From Verrucomicrobiaceae bacterium (GTDB lineage Bacteria > Verrucomicrobiota > Verrucomicrobiia > Verrucomicrobiales > Verrucomicrobiaceae), in the NCBI GenBank assembly GCA_019694165.1, contig JAIBCL010000003.1, positions 372,001 through 436,000 of the forward strand: a stretch of 64,000 nucleotides of DNA, written 5' to 3'. Below the pieces are notes generated by a model, which saw only the letters and a program-made list of their open reading frames with translations, was not told where the DNA came from and did not search any database. How positions within the stretch are numbered: position 1 is the stretch's first letter; every line of letters starts with the position of its first letter. A program made the translations under genes and the position numbers. Shown here piece after piece: positions 9,642 through 20,431 of the stretch.

Positions 9642-12600
9642 ATGAGCGGCTCATCCTCCATGCAAGCCTGTTCGCACTGCGGCGCGGTGCTGCCAGAAGG
9701 CATGCCGCAGAGCCGGTGCCCGCGCTGCCTGATGGCGCAGGTCATCAAACCGACGCAGGCGGGCGGCCAGCCGTCGGCCATCCCTCCGCTCACGCCCGAA
9801 GAACTCGCACCGCATTTCCCGCAGCTCGAAATCATCGAGTGCCTTGGCCGCGGCGGCATGGGTGTGGTTTACAAGGCGCGGCAGAAATCACTGAACCGTC
9901 TTGTCGCTCTGAAACTGCTCGCACCAGAGCGCGCGGACGATCCGCAGTTCGCGGCGAGGTTTGAAAAGGAAGCACAGGCTCTCGCGGCGCTGAACCATCC
10001 GCACATCGTGGCCGTGTATGATTTCGGCAGTGTGGAAGCGACGCCCTCGTGCCCTCTCTACTTCATCATCATGGAGTTCGTCGATGGCGTGAATCTCCGA
10101 CAGCTCCTGCAAACCAAGCGCCTCACGCCAAAGGAGGCATTGAGCATCGTGCCGCCGGTGTGCGATGCGCTGCAATGCGCGCACGACCGCGGCATCGTGC
10201 ATCGCGACATCAAGCCGGAGAACCTTCTTATCGACAAGAACGGCACGGTGAAGATCGCGGACTTCGGCATCGCGAAGATGTACGGCAGCCATCTCGCTCC
10301 GCGAGATGAGCCTTGCGCTGCCGCAGGCTCGGAAACCGCTGGAACTGCGGCAGCACACGCCTCCGACGAAAACGCCCGGCTCATCTCGCGGAGCGAGATG
10401 GCTACTTTGGGCACGCCCGACTACGCCGCGCCAGAGCAGGCAAGCGGCAGCGCGGACCACCGCGCGGACATCTACAGCCTCGGCGTCGTGCTTTACGAAA
10501 TGCTTACCGACGAGCGGCCGAAGGAAAACCTCGTGCCACCCTCGAAGCGCGTGCAGGTGGACATCCGCATCGACGAGATCGTGCTGCGCGCGCTGGAGAA
10601 GGTGCCCGAGCTGCGCTTCGCCACAGCAGCGGAGTTCCGCACGCAGGTGGAAGCCGTGACCACGCTCTCCAAGCCTGGCACAGCAACCACAGGCATCTGG
10701 TTCAACCGGCTCGCCATGCTGATCAGTGTGAACGTCTGGGCCGCCATGGGCAGCTACACATTGCTGTGCAACATGACCGGCAAGGACTCCTCACGGCACT
10801 GGTATCCCGCCATCGCGGCAGCCGTGCTGCCCGTGCTCTTGTTGTTAAACGGGATCTTCATGCGCTTGTGGAAGCAAGTCTCGCCGGAAGAAGAACTGCG
10901 AAAGCGGCGGGAACAGAAGAAGCGCCTCGACATGCTCCTGGCCGCCTCAGCCCCGAAACGCCCGGGAGCCACCGAGCCCGCGCCGGACTTTGCCGTCGGC
11001 GCGGTCCTCTTTTTCACCGTATTCTTCGCTGGGATGCTCTGCTTCGAAGGCATTGGGCTCGACTCCATACGCTGCTACCTGCTGCTCATCTTCGGAGCCT
11101 TCTTCATCGCCATGCCGCTTGGCTGGTGGGGCAGCCTGGTGCTGTATGGGCGTGTCTCGTCGCGGGACGAAGCCCTGCGCACGTCCGCGCTCCGCTGGTT
11201 CCGCACGCTGTCAGCGCTGTCATTCGGGCTCGCCGTTGCTGCCATGCTGTTTTGCGGCATCAGCTTGTTCCGGTTGATGGCCAATGACGGGCAATGGCAC
11301 TCCACACCGCGCGAGTGGCTCATCGCCATCTCATCCACCACCGGCACCGTGCTCATGTTCGGCGCGCATGTGCGGCTGAAGCACATCGCCGCCCAGCCCA
11401 TGCACTCATGGACCCGAGGCACCTCCACCTTCACCGGTTGCCTTGGTCTCTTCACCATCAGCGCCGTTGTCGGGGTTCTCGTGGTATTAAAAAGCTGCCG
11501 GCCGTCTCGCTCGTCGCCAGTGCGAGCGGACGGCACAAACATCGCCGAGAACACGTTGGTCGAAGCGGCAAAGCAAAAACTCGAACACATGCGCGCAACG
11601 GTGCCGTTTGCCGTTCACTACTTGGGAGCGGAGGCGGCACGGCAGGATTTGTTGGCCGAGCATCCCGAACTGGCGGGTGCGATTGGCTCAGTGGACACGG
11701 CAACGAACACCATCACGCTGCGTCCGAAGGGCCCTGGGTTTGAAAAGGCGCGCCGGCTTCTCGAAGCACTCGATCAGCGGCCTGACCAAGTCTTGCTGCG
11801 ATGTGAGGTGAGAGAGATAGTGAAGGGCGCGACGGGGCATCGCGAAGAGAAGGTCATCTCGCGCCCGACGCTGTATGGAATTCCGAACCGCGCGGTGACG
11901 ATCAGCACAGGCATCAGGGCGTCCGCTGGCGCTGGTGGCTCCCGTGCTCTGGCTGTGAATCTCACTCCGTCCGGCGAAGGCGGTGGCGCGGACGGCGCGA
12001 CGCCCAAGCGGATAGCTCTTTCCGGCAATTTCACGGAGGTTCAGGAATCAAACATCGTTGGCGCACCGCCGCATCGCGGACTCGACACGCCGCTGGGTAC
12101 CGTCACCGTTGCATCCGGCGGGACTGTGGAGTTCACCCACACGACAACGGGAGGCCGCACGCTCCGATTGCTTGTGACACCCCGATGGGTAAATGGCGAC
12201 AAGTTCGGGGAGCGGTCCACCACCTCGATCCAAGGCACCATGAATGACGACGACCTCAAGAAGCTCTCCTGGCATGAGTTTGATCAGTCGCCAGGCAAAT
12301 ACTGGCGCGAGCTGGCCGACGTGCGGCGCTTCGTGGACGCCGCCAGGCTCATTGAGCGGTATCTTGTGCTGCATCCCGAGATCGAGCCGATCAATGCGGC
12401 CAATCTTCACTTTCACACCGGTCAGTGCCTCGCGATGGGTGGCGAGACGGAGTCGGCCATTGAGAAACTCAAACTCGCTCGTCACGCGTCCGAAATCCTG
12501 GGCGGATTGCTTTGGAACGACTACGTCGATGGCACGGCGGCTTTTCTGAAACGTGACAAGCAGGCCCTTCTCGACGCACACATCCGGCTTGCCGGGGGCG

Positions 12601-13133
12601 ATGTGATCAACAAGCCAAATGTCGGCGTGCTCGACCGCTTGGTCGCGCACTTCGGCAAAACCTACGCCGACGCATACGAAACCGCCGGCCAGGATCACAA
12701 GAACCTCAGCGCCGACTGCTTCAACCTCGCGTGGGAGCTGCTGCAAAAGAAGGACCGCACCAAGGAAGACGACGCGCGCATGATCTCGCTCGCGCACGAG
12801 TCGCTGGCTCACTGGCGGATGCGGGACGACTGCACGGATCGAAATCTGAGCATCGGCTACTGGCAGATCTCCCGCGTGTATGCCGTGGTCGGCCAGGGAC
12901 ACAACGCGGGACGCTACGGCGAGCTATGTTTGCAGGTCAGCGGAAAGGAGGAGCCGTTTTACCTCGCCTACGCTCATGAAGCGCTGGCGCGTGCGGCATT
13001 GCTCAACCAGCGACGTGACCTCTTCGACAAGCACCTTGCCGAGGCGCGGTCGCTCTCCGCGAAAGTTGCCGACGCGGGTGAAAAAAAGATGCTGGACGAT
13101 GATCTGGCCGGTCTTGTATGGAAAGGCGACTGA
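9642..13133 (+). CDS. Membrane serine/threonine protein kinase with secretin-like and TPR-like C-terminal regions
   Basis: I place the start at ATG 9642, preceded by AGGA at 9631; an upstream in-frame ATG at 9600 has no such site. The 1163-residue product has a zinc-ribbon-like N-terminus (Cys10, 13, 26, 29), then a Hanks-type kinase: P-loop 69-74, Lys91, HRD 187-189, DFG 207, GTPDYAAPEQ near 257. Residues 216-254 in the activation segment are encoded by a perfect inverted-repeat element. Several transmembrane segments follow (about 350-630), then a region resembling secretin N-domains (ATNTITL, RRLLEALDQRPDQVLL, LRLLVTPRW) around 683-865, and a helical TPR-like region to the end. It likely senses an envelope signal and phosphorylates targets, perhaps the neighbouring sigma factor. 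The secretin likeness is by eye only. Confidence 0.87.
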   Translation: MSGSSSMQACSHCGAVLPEGMPQSRCPRCLMAQVIKPTQAGGQPSAIPPLTPEELAPHFPQLEIIECLGRGGMGVVYKARQKSLNRLVALKLLAPERADDPQFAARFEKEAQALAALNHPHIVAVYDFGSVEATPSCPLYFIIMEFVDGVNLRQLLQTKRLTPKEALSIVPPVCDALQCAHDRGIVHRDIKPENLLIDKNGTVKIADFGIAKMYGSHLAPRDEPCAAAGSETAGTAAAHASDENARLISRSEMATLGTPDYAAPEQASGSADHRADIYSLGVVLYEMLTDERPKENLVPPSKRVQVDIRIDEIVLRALEKVPELRFATAAEFRTQVEAVTTLSKPGTATTGIWFNRLAMLISVNVWAAMGSYTLLCNMTGKDSSRHWYPAIAAAVLPVLLLLNGIFMRLWKQVSPEEELRKRREQKKRLDMLLAASAPKRPGATEPAPDFAVGAVLFFTVFFAGMLCFEGIGLDSIRCYLLLIFGAFFIAMPLGWWGSLVLYGRVSSRDEALRTSALRWFRTLSALSFGLAVAAMLFCGISLFRLMANDGQWHSTPREWLIAISSTTGTVLMFGAHVRLKHIAAQPMHSWTRGTSTFTGCLGLFTISAVVGVLVVLKSCRPSRSSPVRADGTNIAENTLVEAAKQKLEHMRATVPFAVHYLGAEAARQDLLAEHPELAGAIGSVDTATNTITLRPKGPGFEKARRLLEALDQRPDQVLLRCEVREIVKGATGHREEKVISRPTLYGIPNRAVTISTGIRASAGAGGSRALAVNLTPSGEGGGADGATPKRIALSGNFTEVQESNIVGAPPHRGLDTPLGTVTVASGGTVEFTHTTTGGRTLRLLVTPRWVNGDKFGERSTTSIQGTMNDDDLKKLSWHEFDQSPGKYWRELADVRRFVDAARLIERYLVLHPEIEPINAANLHFHTGQCLAMGGETESAIEKLKLARHASEILGGLLWNDYVDGTAAFLKRDKQALLDAHIRLAGGDVINKPNVGVLDRLVAHFGKTYADAYETAGQDHKNLSADCFNLAWELLQKKDRTKEDDARMISLAHESLAHWRMRDDCTDRNLSIGYWQISRVYAVVGQGHNAGRYGELCLQVSGKEEPFYLAYAHEALARAALLNQRRDLFDKHLAEARSLSAKVADAGEKKMLDDDLAGLVWKGD
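10287..10403. repeat. Palindromic element inserted in kinase activation segment (perfect 26-bp inverted repeat)
   Basis: Positions 10287-10312 and 10378-10403 are exact reverse complements over 26 bp. A second inner pair, CTGCCGCAG at 10318-10326 and CTGCGGCAG at 10345-10353, lies between them. Each long arm is itself nearly palindromic around CTCGCTCCGCGAG. The whole element is 117 bp, a multiple of three, and is translated in frame as kinase residues 216-254. It looks like a small non-autonomous palindromic repeat rather than part of the ancestral kinase. Confidence 0.85.
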
Positions 13134-13253
13134 AGACTCGGCGAGCGTGCGGGGTGAATCACATGGAGTGAGGCTGTTCGTCGGAAAAGAAGTCGAAAAA
13201 CAAAACCCATGTTTTCGTCATCTCGCGCGTTTAACCGGGGAACACTACTGCTT

Positions 13254-14195
13254 ATGAAATCACGCATCATGTCGCTCGTCCTGTTGTCGTCGTTTGTGAT
13301 TGGCACTGTCGATGCACGCGAGTGGACGTCGGCGGACGGGAAGAAGCTGCAGGCGGATTTTGTGTCGCTGAGCGGAGATCAGGTGGTGCTGAAGCTTGCG
13401 GGTGGAAAGACGGTGAATGTCCCGCTGGCGCGATTCTCGGCGGAGGATCAGGTTTTCGTGAAAGAGCAGTCGGCAGGGGAGAAGCCGGCGGCCGCGACGG
13501 GTGCGGTAAAGAAGATTGAGGGACCCTATGCGGCGCTCATCACCGGCGGGTGGGAATTGTCGGAGCACAAAGGGCTGCCCTTTGCGCTTTACGGAAGCAA
13601 AGACCTCGGCGCCGCGCAGAAATACCCGCTGGTGCTCGCGCTGCATGGCAAGAGCCAGAACAACGAAAACGGCAGGCAGGTCGGCGGCTGGATGAAAAGC
13701 TTCGCGAAGGATGAGAACTACAAGGAGCGGCCGTGCATCGTCGTCGCGCCGCTCTGCTATCAACCCTACGGCGGCACAGGTGGCGGCTGGTACGACAAGC
13801 CCGGCGTGCAGGCCATCGCGCTCGTGAAGGACCTGATGAAATCGCTGCCCATCGACAAGGACCGCATCTACGTCGTCGGCCACTCGATGGGCGGCTTCGG
13901 CACCTGTCATCTCATCAACACGGAGCCGCGTCTCTTTGCCGCGGGCATTCCGATGTCGGGCTGCACCGGACCGGAGACGGCGGGCAACCTCAAGAAGGTG
14001 CCCATCTGGATGTTCCACGCCGCTGACGATGCGACGGTGCCGCCGGATGCGGCGCGCTCCCTCGCCGCCGCGCTGAAGCGTGACAAGAGCTTCAAGTACA
14101 CCGAGTTCGAGACCGGCGGGCACGGCATTCCGCCGAAGGTCTTCGATGACAAGATCACGCACGAGTGGCTCTTCTCCCAGACGCGTGGCAAATGA
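13254..14195 (+). CDS. SHD1 domain-containing secreted esterase (alpha/beta hydrolase)
   Basis: I prefer ATG 13254, which puts the signal peptide (MKSRIMSLVLLSSFVIGTVDA) at the N-terminus; ATG 13209 would add 15 residues. The mature protein begins with an SHD1-like module (REWTSADGKKLQADFVSL, then VNVPLARFSAEDQVFV), common in Planctomycetes and Verrucomicrobia. An alpha/beta hydrolase of the polyhydroxybutyrate-depolymerase/phospholipase type follows: LVLALHGKSQNN oxyanion region, nucleophile elbow VGHSMGGFG, acid in WMFHAADDATVP, and histidine in ETGGHGIPP. It probably hydrolyses esters outside the cytoplasm. It sits alone between the two sigma-kinase modules, on the same strand. Confidence 0.88.
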   Translation: MKSRIMSLVLLSSFVIGTVDAREWTSADGKKLQADFVSLSGDQVVLKLAGGKTVNVPLARFSAEDQVFVKEQSAGEKPAAATGAVKKIEGPYAALITGGWELSEHKGLPFALYGSKDLGAAQKYPLVLALHGKSQNNENGRQVGGWMKSFAKDENYKERPCIVVAPLCYQPYGGTGGGWYDKPGVQAIALVKDLMKSLPIDKDRIYVVGHSMGGFGTCHLINTEPRLFAAGIPMSGCTGPETAGNLKKVPIWMFHAADDATVPPDAARSLAAALKRDKSFKYTEFETGGHGIPPKVFDDKITHEWLFSQTRGK

Positions 14196-14288
14196 TGCGC
14201 CCCATCATCCGTGCGGCCGCGCATCACCACCGGTCCATCCGGCTGATGAGTACACTCCGGCGTACGTCGTGCCGGCTCGTTGCAGCGC

Positions 14289-14317
14289 GTAACCTTGACG
14301 ACCACATCTCCAAGGAA
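14289..14317 (+). promoter_or_regulatory. Conserved upstream block, copy 1 (GTAACCT-N11-TCTCCAAGGAA)
   Basis: GTAACCT at 14289-14295 and TCTCCAAGGAA at 14307-14317 are separated by 11 bp, ahead of the sigma factor gene at 14332. The same two blocks with the same spacing recur ahead of the kinase gene at 15081. The AAGGAA part is a plausible ribosome-binding site; the GTAACCT part may be a promoter or operator element. Function is inferred only from the repetition. Confidence 0.4.
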
Positions 14318-14331
14318 TCCGTCACCCCGTG

Positions 14332-15042
14332 ATGAACCGTGCCCAGACTCCCGCCAGCTTCGCCCGCACACGCTGGACGCTCGTGTTGCGCGCGCGACCT
14401 GAATCCGCCGAGGGCCGCTCGGCATTGAGCGAGCTGTGCGGGGCGTACTACCAGCCTGTTTTCGTTTTCCTGCGCCGCATGGGCTTTGCCGACGATACCG
14501 CACGGGATCATGCGCACTCGTTCTTCGCTCATCTGCTGGAGCGCGGCTTTCCCGGTGCTGATCCGGCGCGCGGACGCTTTCGCAGCTACCTGCTCGGCGC
14601 GGTGAAGTACTTCGTCGGCGATCTCATCGCTCATGCGCGGCGGGAGAAACGCGGCGGCGGCACCGGGCATGAGGTCATCGATCCCTCTGATGATCACTCG
14701 CCTGCGCTGGCTCTCGGTGATGCCGGCGCTCCAGCGGTGCCCGAGGTCTTCGATCGCGAATGGGCCCTGGCGGTGATGAACCGCGCGGTGAACACGGTGG
14801 CAGCGCTGCACACGACGGAACGCTTTGCCGCTCTGCGGCCCTGGCTGATGGGCGATGCGGCGGCATCGCAAGCAGAGAGCGCCCGGGTTTCAGGCATGTC
14901 GGAAGGCGCTTTCAAGGTCGCGGTGCACCGCATGAGGAAGGAGTTCCGCGAGGCATTGCGGCATGAGGTGGCACAGACCGTGGAGGCGGATGCCGACATC
15001 GACGACGAGCTGCGCTATCTATGCTCCGTGCTCGCGCAGTGA
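14332..15042 (+). CDS. ECF-type RNA polymerase sigma factor (second module)
   Basis: The 236-residue protein starts at ATG 14332 (a GTG directly before it is also possible). It has the same layout as the sigma factor at 8871: FARTRWTLVLRARPESAEGRSAL, then DHAHSFFAHLLERGF and RFRSYLLGAVKYFV in region 2, an RGGGTGHEVID linker, and a region 4 ending SGMSEGAFKVAVHRMRKEFRE. It is followed 38 bp later by the second kinase gene, repeating the sigma-kinase order. The conserved upstream block at 14289-14317 precedes it. It is probably a paralogue of the first sigma factor with its own regulon. Confidence 0.87.
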   Translation: MNRAQTPASFARTRWTLVLRARPESAEGRSALSELCGAYYQPVFVFLRRMGFADDTARDHAHSFFAHLLERGFPGADPARGRFRSYLLGAVKYFVGDLIAHARREKRGGGTGHEVIDPSDDHSPALALGDAGAPAVPEVFDREWALAVMNRAVNTVAALHTTERFAALRPWLMGDAAASQAESARVSGMSEGAFKVAVHRMRKEFREALRHEVAQTVEADADIDDELRYLCSVLAQ

Positions 15043-15046
15043 TCGT

Positions 15047-15075
15047 GTAACCTCCGCCGCTCCGTCTCCAAGGAA
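15047..15075 (+). promoter_or_regulatory. Conserved upstream block, copy 2 (GTAACCT-N11-TCTCCAAGGAA)
   Basis: GTAACCT at 15047-15053 and TCTCCAAGGAA at 15065-15075 repeat the block seen ahead of the sigma gene, with identical 11-bp spacing. AAGGAA lies 5 bp before the kinase ATG at 15081 and is a good ribosome-binding site. The 38-bp gap between sigma and kinase genes is almost wholly filled by this block, so it may let the kinase be transcribed or translated separately. Confidence 0.4.
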
Positions 15076-15080
15076 CAGGC

Positions 15081-17390
<2,310 letters not shown>

Positions 17391-17574
17391 CGATGCAAAT
17401 GTCTGAATGATCTGGAACATCGCCTTGCCGCCGGCCGACGCGCCCACTCATAGAGCAGCCAATCATTCAACCCAAAAAGCATCAAGCCGGGACGTCCGAA
17501 TCGGCCTTGTGCGCAAACGGCTCTGTCACCATCGTCATCCCCGCGAAAGGTTGCTTCGTTTACCATCCTGATCC

Positions 17575-18225
17575 ATGCGCCTGCTCATCGTCGAGGACGA
17601 ACCCGATCTGGCCCGCTCGCTCGCGAGAGCATTGCGGGAGGATGGCTATGCGGTCGATGTGGCGGAAGACGGTGACGAAGGCCGCTTCAAGGCGCTGGAG
17701 AATGACTACGATGCGATCATTCTCGACTGGATGCTTCCCGTGATCAGCGGTCTGGAGGTGCTCGTCGATCTTCGCAAAAAGAAGCGCACGCCTGTGCTGA
17801 TGCTTACCGCGCGACGCGCGGTGGATCAACGTGTCGAGGGACTGAATGCTGGCGCGGATGACTATCTCGCGAAGCCCTTTGACCTGAAGGAACTGCGCGC
17901 GCGACTTCGAGCCATCATCCGTCGCTCAGCCGGTGAAGCTCGCGATCAAATCGAGATCGGCACCGTGGTCATCGACACATGGGGAAAGAAGATCACGCTC
18001 GCCGGGCAAACTGTCTCGATCACAGCGCGTGAATATGCGCTCGTTGAATACCTCGCGCTGCGACGTGGCAAGATGATTTCCCGCACCGAGCTGTACGAGC
18101 ATCTCTTCGACGAGAACGAAGACTCGCTCTCAAACCTGCTCGATGTCCGCGTCTCGCTCGTGCGCAAGAAGCTCGGCGCGGACTTCATCGTGACCCGCAG
18201 AGGACAGGGCTACTGCATCCCATGA
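17575..18225 (+). CDS. OmpR-family response regulator
   Basis: The 216-residue protein has a receiver domain with acidic pocket VEDEPD, phospho-acceptor Asp51 in IILDWMLP, the switch threonine in LMLTARR and conserved Lys in LAKPFDLKELRAR. A winged-helix DNA-binding domain follows (ITAREYALVEYLALRRGKMISRTELYEHLF, then VRRKKLG-like VRKKLGADFIVTRRGQGY). Its stop overlaps the start of the histidine kinase gene as ATGA, so the pair is co-translated. The signal and target genes cannot be told from the sequence. Confidence 0.94.
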   Translation: MRLLIVEDEPDLARSLARALREDGYAVDVAEDGDEGRFKALENDYDAIILDWMLPVISGLEVLVDLRKKKRTPVLMLTARRAVDQRVEGLNAGADDYLAKPFDLKELRARLRAIIRRSAGEARDQIEIGTVVIDTWGKKITLAGQTVSITAREYALVEYLALRRGKMISRTELYEHLFDENEDSLSNLLDVRVSLVRKKLGADFIVTRRGQGYCIP

Positions 18226-19622
18226 AATGGCCGTCTTCCAGCATCCGCACTCGCATCCAGCTCTGGCACGGGCTTTTGCTGGCGTGCATCCTCGTCGCGT
18301 TGGGAATCGCTGCGTGGCGCTTGCGATGGAATGATGAACTGAGGCGCGTGGACCGGGAGCTGAACGAAGCGCTCTCGCAGATGCATCGCATTCTCGGTGC
18401 CGGACGTCCGGCCGCCATGCGAGGCAATGCCGGAACTCCGTCGCCGCCTGAGCAGTTTACGATGCCTCCAGACATCGCCGCGCAGATTGCGGAGAGAGGC
18501 TGCTACTACGCGCTCTGGACACGCGCGGGCAAACTCGTTGCGCATTCAAGCAATGCGCCAGCCACACTCACAATGCCAAAGCTCGAATCGGGCGGCACGA
18601 TCGTCACGCATTGGCGGAACAGCGGCGATGCACGCGAAGGCTACGTCTTCACGCCGCCGGGCGAGTGCATCTTTGCCGGTGTGTCTGTCGCCCAGGAGCG
18701 CGCGGCGATGGTGCGCTTCGGCTGGTGGCTCGTCGCGCTCGGTGGCGGCGTGCTAGGCATCGGCCTGCTCGTCGATGCATGGATCGTGAGACGCGCCATT
18801 CAACCGGTCGAGGACATCATCGGCGCTGCCGAGCGCATCAGCCGCGGTCACTTGTCTGCGCGCATCGACTCCGACAGTGCCAGCCATGAATTGAAGCGGT
18901 TGACCAAGGTGCTCAATGAAACCTTCGCCAGCCTCGATGCGGCCTTCTCTCAGCAGGCTCGATTCAGCGGCGATGTCGCTCACGAACTGCGCACGCCCGT
19001 GGCGGTGATCGTCACGGACGCTCAGAATGCCTTGGAGCGAGAACGCAGCGCCGAGGAATATCGAGAGACGATTGCCACTCACTTGCGATCCGCACAGCGA
19101 ATGAGTGCGCTCATCGAGTCGCTGCTCGATCTCGCACAGATTCAGTCGCACACAGATGCAGCGCATGATCCGTGTGATCTCGGTGCGCTGACGAATGAGG
19201 TCGCCGAAAGCCTTCGTTCGCTGGCGGAGCAGCAAGGCATCACGATCGAGACTTCGCTTTCCCCTGCCCCCTGCACAGGCAACACCCTGCAATTGGTGCA
19301 GATCATCACGAATCTTGTGAGCAATGCGATTCAGCACAATCGCAGCGGCGGGCACGTGCGCATTTCCTCGAAAACCGAAGACGGAAGAGCCGTGTTGCGC
19401 GTCGAGAATTCCGGCCCTGGCATCTCCCCTGAGCACCTGCCGCACATCTTCGATCGATTTTACCGAACCGACGCCTCGCGCAATCGCAAAACAGGCGGAG
19501 TGGGCCTCGGCCTCGCGATCTGCAAGGCCATCGCCGATGCGCACGGCGCGGAGCTCACCGCATCGAGCCAGCCCGGAGCGAGCACGGAGTTTGCGCTCAG
19601 AATGCCTTCGAGTGCGAGCTGA
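18222..19622 (+). CDS. Sensor histidine kinase (HAMP-HisKA-HATPase)
   Basis: The 466-residue membrane kinase has a first transmembrane segment near 14-32 (LLLACILVALGIAAW), a periplasmic sensor region of about 130 residues and a second segment near 165-185 (WLVALGGGVLGIGLLVDAW). A HAMP domain and the HisKA dimerisation helix follow, with the phospho-accepting histidine in DVAHELRTPVAVI. The ATPase domain shows the N box (IITNLVSNAIQHN) and G boxes (NSGPGIS, GVGLGLAICKAI). It is translationally coupled to the preceding response regulator, its cognate partner. The sensor region matches nothing I recognise. Confidence 0.94.
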   Translation: MKWPSSSIRTRIQLWHGLLLACILVALGIAAWRLRWNDELRRVDRELNEALSQMHRILGAGRPAAMRGNAGTPSPPEQFTMPPDIAAQIAERGCYYALWTRAGKLVAHSSNAPATLTMPKLESGGTIVTHWRNSGDAREGYVFTPPGECIFAGVSVAQERAAMVRFGWWLVALGGGVLGIGLLVDAWIVRRAIQPVEDIIGAAERISRGHLSARIDSDSASHELKRLTKVLNETFASLDAAFSQQARFSGDVAHELRTPVAVIVTDAQNALERERSAEEYRETIATHLRSAQRMSALIESLLDLAQIQSHTDAAHDPCDLGALTNEVAESLRSLAEQQGITIETSLSPAPCTGNTLQLVQIITNLVSNAIQHNRSGGHVRISSKTEDGRAVLRVENSGPGISPEHLPHIFDRFYRTDASRNRKTGGVGLGLAICKAIADAHGAELTASSQPGASTEFALRMPSSAS

Positions 19623-19633
19623 TGGCCGGCAAT

Positions 19634-20296
19634 TTACGAGGAGCAGGCCGCCGCATTGATTCGCTGATGCCAGTCGCGAACGCGCGGCAGCTTCGCCGGC
19701 AGCTCGTAGCGGCCGGACCACAAAAAGCACTCCAGCATGGCGGCAAGATCGAGATCGACGAAGCGAGGGCTTTCATCGAGCAGGAACGCATGATGGGCGA
19801 GCATGAATTCGAAGGGTTCAAGCCGATCCGTGAGCTGGTCGAGCAGCGCCGATTGCGAGCGACTCCACTGGTCGATGCAACTGGGACCAAAACGTCGCTC
19901 CTTGTATTGCAAATGCCGCAATTGTTCATCCTCTGGAAGCCATTCGCGGAAATAGATGTCGTTCAGACGAAAGGCCGGATCTTCGACCTCATTCTCGATG
20001 TAGCGCCACAGAATGGTCTGCACGCCGTCGAGATGAGCCGGGAATAGTCCGAGCTTGAACCGCTCATCGAGATACCGCGCGATGACCTGCGTGTCGTGAT
20101 CGCTTTCGACTACGGGTGCATCATCATCGACCAGCAACGGGACGCGATAGCTGCGATGACCACTGAGCCTCCACGGCAGAGATCGATCGAGCGGAGGGAT
20201 GTTGATGATCTCATGCTGAATGCCGCCAAAACGCAAGATGGCGCGCGTGACCATACAATAGGTGCTCCAGGGAAATTGGACCAATTTGAGGCTCAT
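19634..20296 (-). CDS. Glutathione S-transferase family protein
   Basis: I chose ATG 20296, giving a 220-residue protein of normal GST length. The longer frame to 20494 adds a leader without protein-like character. The N-terminal thioredoxin-like domain is seen as LVQFPWSTYCMVTRAILRFGGIQHEIINI, with the fold's cis-proline and Glu-Ser pair in YRVPLLVDDDAPVVESDHDTQVIARYLDERF. The remainder is an all-helical C-terminal domain. Proteins of this type conjugate or reduce electrophiles with glutathione or a similar thiol. The gene ends 12 bp from the histidine kinase stop (convergent) and is divergent from the YHYH gene. Confidence 0.85.
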   Translation of the reverse strand: MSLKLVQFPWSTYCMVTRAILRFGGIQHEIINIPPLDRSLPWRLSGHRSYRVPLLVDDDAPVVESDHDTQVIARYLDERFKLGLFPAHLDGVQTILWRYIENEVEDPAFRLNDIYFREWLPEDEQLRHLQYKERRFGPSCIDQWSRSQSALLDQLTDRLEPFEFMLAHHAFLLDESPRFVDLDLAAMLECFLWSGRYELPAKLPRVRDWHQRINAAACSS

Positions 20297-20431
20297 GGTG
20301 ATGAACAAGTGTGCGAGCAAGTAGGCTGGATTCAGCGCCCTGGCAATTGCGACCACTCGACGAACCACGCCGGGATCAGCAAGATGACTTCCCGTCACGT
20401 TCCTGAAAGGTGACCGCTGCATCGTGGTCTC

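Noticed and set aside
10287-10403. CRISPR-like repeat
   Set aside because: Only two inverted copies exist, with no direct repeats or spacers.
14289-14317. Classic ECF promoter from GTAACC and a CGTC/CATC box
   Set aside because: The gap between boxes is about 10 bp, too short for the usual 16-17 bp; kept as a conserved block of unknown function.
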